Of a DNA stretch of 14,915 bases, positions 13,219-14,915 are shown piece after piece. The notes under the pieces are model-generated. The model was given only the letters and a program-made list of their open reading frames with translations. It made no database searches and was not told the DNA's origin. The DNA is from an uncultured Eubacteriales bacterium. Lineage in GTDB: Bacteria; Bacillota; Clostridia; Oscillospirales; Oscillospiraceae. Made by a program: the position numbers and the translations under genes. Positions within the stretch are counted from its first letter, which is position 1. Every line of letters begins with the position of its first letter. The stretch lies in NCBI GenBank assembly GCA_900549645.1, contig URPD01000048.1, forward strand, positions 1-14,915, read 5' to 3'.

Positions 13219-13234
13219 TGTCCCGCATGGGACA
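13219..13234. promoter_or_regulatory. Perfect palindrome between divergent genes
   Basis: TGTCCC-GCAT-GGGACA lies in the 88-bp gap between rsuA and the DUF4830 gene, where promoters for both directions should be. It could be an operator or an RNA hairpin. No convincing -35/-10 pair was found for either gene. Confidence 0.35.
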
Positions 13235-13280
13235 TACAGTGTAACACCGATTCAAAAAATGATTGCTTTGGAGGGATTTC

Positions 13281-13865
13281 ATGTTCATCATGACCGCACG
13301 GCTTTCCAAGCCGAAGCTGATCGTGTGCGCGCTGGCCGTTCTGGCAGTGATCCTCGTCGTCGTTCTGATCGTCTGCGGCGGCAAGGAAGCGCCGTCCACG
13401 CTGCCCGCAGGCGGCACAAACGAGGAGCGCCTCGCCTTTCTGGCCGCGCACGGCCGGAGCGTTTCGGCCGCGCCGACCGAGACGCAGACCGTCTCGATCC
13501 CGGAGATCGACGGCAACGACGTCATGGAGCGCTATAATGCGCTGCAAAAAAGTCAGGGCTTCGACCTGACGTCCTATGTCGGCAAGGACGTCCAGCGCTA
13601 TGTCTACGAGGTGCTCAACGCCCCCGACGCAAAGGGCAAGGTCTATGCGACGCTGCTGGTCTATGACTGCCGGATCATCGGCGGCGACGTGACCGACGCC
13701 GGGCCGGACGGGCTGATCTGCGGCTTCGACACCGGAAGCTGCGTGCCGGGATCCGAGGCTACCGAGCCGTCGGAGAGCGCCCCCGCGACGGAATCCGCCG
13801 CACCGACCGCAGAGCCGGGCACGTCGGCCGAGCCGACCCCGGAATCCTCCGCAGCGGATCAATAG
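13281..13865 (+). CDS. DUF4830 membrane-anchored protein with Pro/Thr/Ser/Glu tail
   Basis: 194 residues. A single hydrophobic segment (about 12-32) near the N-terminus should anchor it with the rest outside. The middle (about 48-150) matches the DUF4830 pattern as I recall it from gut Clostridia: ERLAFLAAHGRSVS, then RYNALQKSQGFDLTSYVGKDV, then RYVYEV, then ATLLVYDCRIIGGDV. The last 40 or so residues are a low-complexity tail of Pro, Thr, Ser, Ala and Glu with no hydrophobic anchor or sorting signal. The ATG at 13281 follows GGAGGG at good spacing; six earlier in-frame codons are excluded. The function of the domain is unknown. Confidence 0.8.
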   Translation: MFIMTARLSKPKLIVCALAVLAVILVVVLIVCGGKEAPSTLPAGGTNEERLAFLAAHGRSVSAAPTETQTVSIPEIDGNDVMERYNALQKSQGFDLTSYVGKDVQRYVYEVLNAPDAKGKVYATLLVYDCRIIGGDVTDAGPDGLICGFDTGSCVPGSEATEPSESAPATESAAPTAEPGTSAEPTPESSAADQ

Positions 13866-13898
13866 CAGTATAGCACAACGGCCCAAAAAAGAAAAGCC

Positions 13899-13927
13899 TT
13901 GCATATTCCGCGCAGCCGTGCTATACT
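13899..13927 (+). promoter_or_regulatory. Promoter of the FMN riboswitch-ribU unit
   Basis: TTGCAT (13899-13904), a 17-bp spacer and TATACT (13922-13927) lie just before the aptamer, giving a start near 13934. The -10 lies in one arm of a 10-bp inverted repeat whose other arm is at 13868-13877. Confidence 0.8.
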
Positions 13928-13945
13928 GATGCTAACTGAACAAGG

Positions 13946-14077
13946 ATCTTCAGGGCAGGGTGCAACTCCCGACCGGCGGTAAAGTCCGCGAGCGTCCTCG
14001 GGCGCAGGATCCGGTGCAATTCCGGAACCGACAGTAACAGGCTCTCACAGGGGCCTGAAGTCTGGATGGAAGAAGAT
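13946..14077 (+). ncRNA. FMN riboswitch (RFN element)
   Basis: The conserved RFN sequence blocks are all present in order: ATCTTCAGGGCAGGGTG, then ACTCCCGACCGGCGGTAAAG, then CCGCGAGC, then GGATCCGGTGCAATTCCGG, then CCGACAGT, and the closing GGATGGAAGAAGAT that pairs with the opening ATCTTC. Binding of flavin mononucleotide is known to switch off riboflavin synthesis or uptake genes. Here it precedes ribU and is followed by a terminator, so control is most likely by premature termination. Confidence 0.97.
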
Positions 14078-14084
14078 GTCATTT

Positions 14085-14120
14085 CGACTCTGAGGATAAT
14101 TGGCTCAGAGTCGATTTTTT
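14085..14120 (+). terminator. Riboswitch-controlled intrinsic terminator
   Basis: The stem CGACTCTGAG/CTCAGAGTCG (14085-14094 with 14104-14113) is followed by A and six T's, just before the ribU ribosome binding site. This is the expression platform: FMN-bound RNA should allow it to form and stop transcription. Confidence 0.9.
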
Positions 14121-14136
14121 GTTTGGAGGTCTTTTC

Positions 14137-14751
14137 ATGAACAACCGAAAAAAGCGCGCCGGAGCGCGCACCCTCGCCGGGATCGGCGTCCTGACGGCCG
14201 TGGCCGTCGTGCTGCAATATCTGGAATTCCCGATCCCGCTCGTCCCGTCGTTTCTGAAGCTTGATTTTTCCGACCTGCCGGAGCTGATCGGCGCCTTTGC
14301 CTATGGGCCGCTCGCAGGCGTTGCGATCGCGCTGCTGAAAAACGTGATCCACCTGCTCGTCTCGCAGAGCGGATTCGTCGGCGAGCTTTCAAATTTTCTG
14401 CTCGGCGGCGTGTTTGCCCTGACCGCCGGGCTGATCTATCGGCGTCATAAGACCAAGAAGGCCGCCCTGCTGGCCGGAGCGGCCGCCTCGCTCGTCATGG
14501 CGCTCGTGAGCGTCGCAACGAACTATTTTGTGGTTTATCCGCTCTATTATAACGTCCTCGGCCTGCCCGAGCCGGTCGTTCTGGGGTTCTATCAGGCGAT
14601 TCTCCCGTCGATCCAGAACGTCTTCCAGGCGCTCTGGGTCTTCAACGTCCCGTTTACGCTCGTCAAGGGGCTGATCTGTGTGGCCATCGCCATGCCGGTC
14701 TATAAGCCGCTCACGCCCTTCCTCAAGGGACGCCGCGACGCTTCAAAGTGA
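14137..14751 (+). CDS. ribU: Riboflavin ECF transporter S component RibU
   Basis: 204 residues, six predicted membrane helices, the usual size for RibU. The riboflavin-binding signature stretch FPIPLVPSFLKLDFSDLPELIGAFAYGPLAG (about 31-61) is well kept, followed by the LLKNVIHLL helix and the GELSNFLLGG segment. It binds riboflavin outside the cell and works with the shared EcfA-EcfA'-EcfT energising module, which is not in this window and is usually encoded elsewhere. The ATG at 14137 follows GGAGG at good spacing; six earlier in-frame codons overlap the terminator T-tract and are excluded. Control by the FMN riboswitch directly upstream confirms the substrate. Confidence 0.95.
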   Translation: MNNRKKRAGARTLAGIGVLTAVAVVLQYLEFPIPLVPSFLKLDFSDLPELIGAFAYGPLAGVAIALLKNVIHLLVSQSGFVGELSNFLLGGVFALTAGLIYRRHKTKKAALLAGAAASLVMALVSVATNYFVVYPLYYNVLGLPEPVVLGFYQAILPSIQNVFQALWVFNVPFTLVKGLICVAIAMPVYKPLTPFLKGRRDASK

Positions 14752-14754
14752 AAT

Positions 14755-14815
14755 CCGACCCTCGACGGAGGCGCTGATTCGATCAGCAGAGACGGACATC
14801 AGAAGCGTTGGTCGG
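14755..14815. other. Stem-forming stretch after ribU
   Basis: CCGACC (14755-14760) and GGTCGG (14810-14815) can pair around a perfect GCTGAT-TCG-ATCAGC hairpin (14773-14787). No T-tract follows on either strand. It may be a weak or factor-dependent terminator, or part of a repeat; no gene is visible from 14752 to the window end. Confidence 0.35.
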
Positions 14816-14850
14816 GTCAGGGCTTGAAACATGCAGGGATCCTTTGCGTG

Positions 14851-14915
14851 GAGGTTTCCAAGGGAACCTCTGATTAAATCGCAAGAGCGGTCAGCGAGGG
14901 ATTTTGTTTCCAAAT
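14851..14915. repeat. Partial second copy of the palindromic repeat
   Basis: From 14863 the sequence GGAACCTCTGATTAAATCGC and onward to 14915 matches one arm of the 89-237 repeat read on the minus strand (237 to 185), about 46 of 53 bases with one gap. The window ends inside it. Its outer end is joined to a near-perfect palindrome, GAGGTTTCC-AA-GGGAACCTC (14851-14870). Confidence 0.7.

Noticed and set aside
1..14915. CRISPR array, tRNA or rRNA genes
   Set aside because: No regularly spaced direct repeats with unique spacers, and no cloverleaf or ribosomal RNA sequence was recognised on either strand.

Overview
The window looks like a chromosomal segment of a Gram-positive Clostridia member, most likely an Oscillospiraceae/Ruminococcaceae-type gut bacterium. 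This is an inference from gene families and arrangement: strong AAGGAGG ribosome binding sites, a CdaR-type regulator next to ftsEX, a DUF4830 protein, an FMN riboswitch in front of ribU, and greA-lysS. No 16S or other direct taxonomic marker is present.

The window has two parts. Positions 1 to about 4780 are A+T-richer and accessory in character. Positions about 4811 to 14751 are G+C-rich core chromosome. The accessory part reads leftward (minus strand): a structured leader, parA, parB, an unrecognised 141-codon gene, a YidD-domain protein with two extra membrane segments, a 31-codon ORF, the C-terminal stub of a Y-family (UmuC/DinB-like) DNA polymerase, a UmuD/LexA-type (S24-like) protein that seems to lack the catalytic serine, and a small frameshifted membrane-protein gene. 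Partition plus SOS-polymerase genes is typical cargo of integrative conjugative elements or integrated plasmids. No integrase, relaxase or type IV secretion gene is visible, so this is either one end of a larger element or a decayed remnant. At the border with core DNA, just beyond the lysS 3' end, lie four copies of TTTGGAGAA-like repeats spaced 10 to 12 bp apart and ending in a palindrome, followed by two tandem terminators.

The core part reads mostly leftward. rsuA is followed by a separately promoted CdaR/PucR-type regulator, then ftsE, ftsX, an EnvC-like M23 peptidase and an S41 C-terminal processing protease lipoprotein. FtsEX normally gates a coiled-coil murein hydrolase or its activator, so the linked M23 protein is the likely partner. 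A near-consensus promoter then drives greA-lysS, which ends at the tandem terminators. On the plus strand a DUF4830 gene is divergent from rsuA, and ribU (riboflavin ECF transporter S component) lies behind a complete FMN riboswitch with promoter and terminator.

Both ends of the window carry a copy of one palindromic repeat family: a complete copy of about 149 bp at 89-237, with a strong promoter firing into it, and one arm of another copy at 14863-14915 cut by the window edge. These look like MITE-type or other dispersed palindromic repeats.
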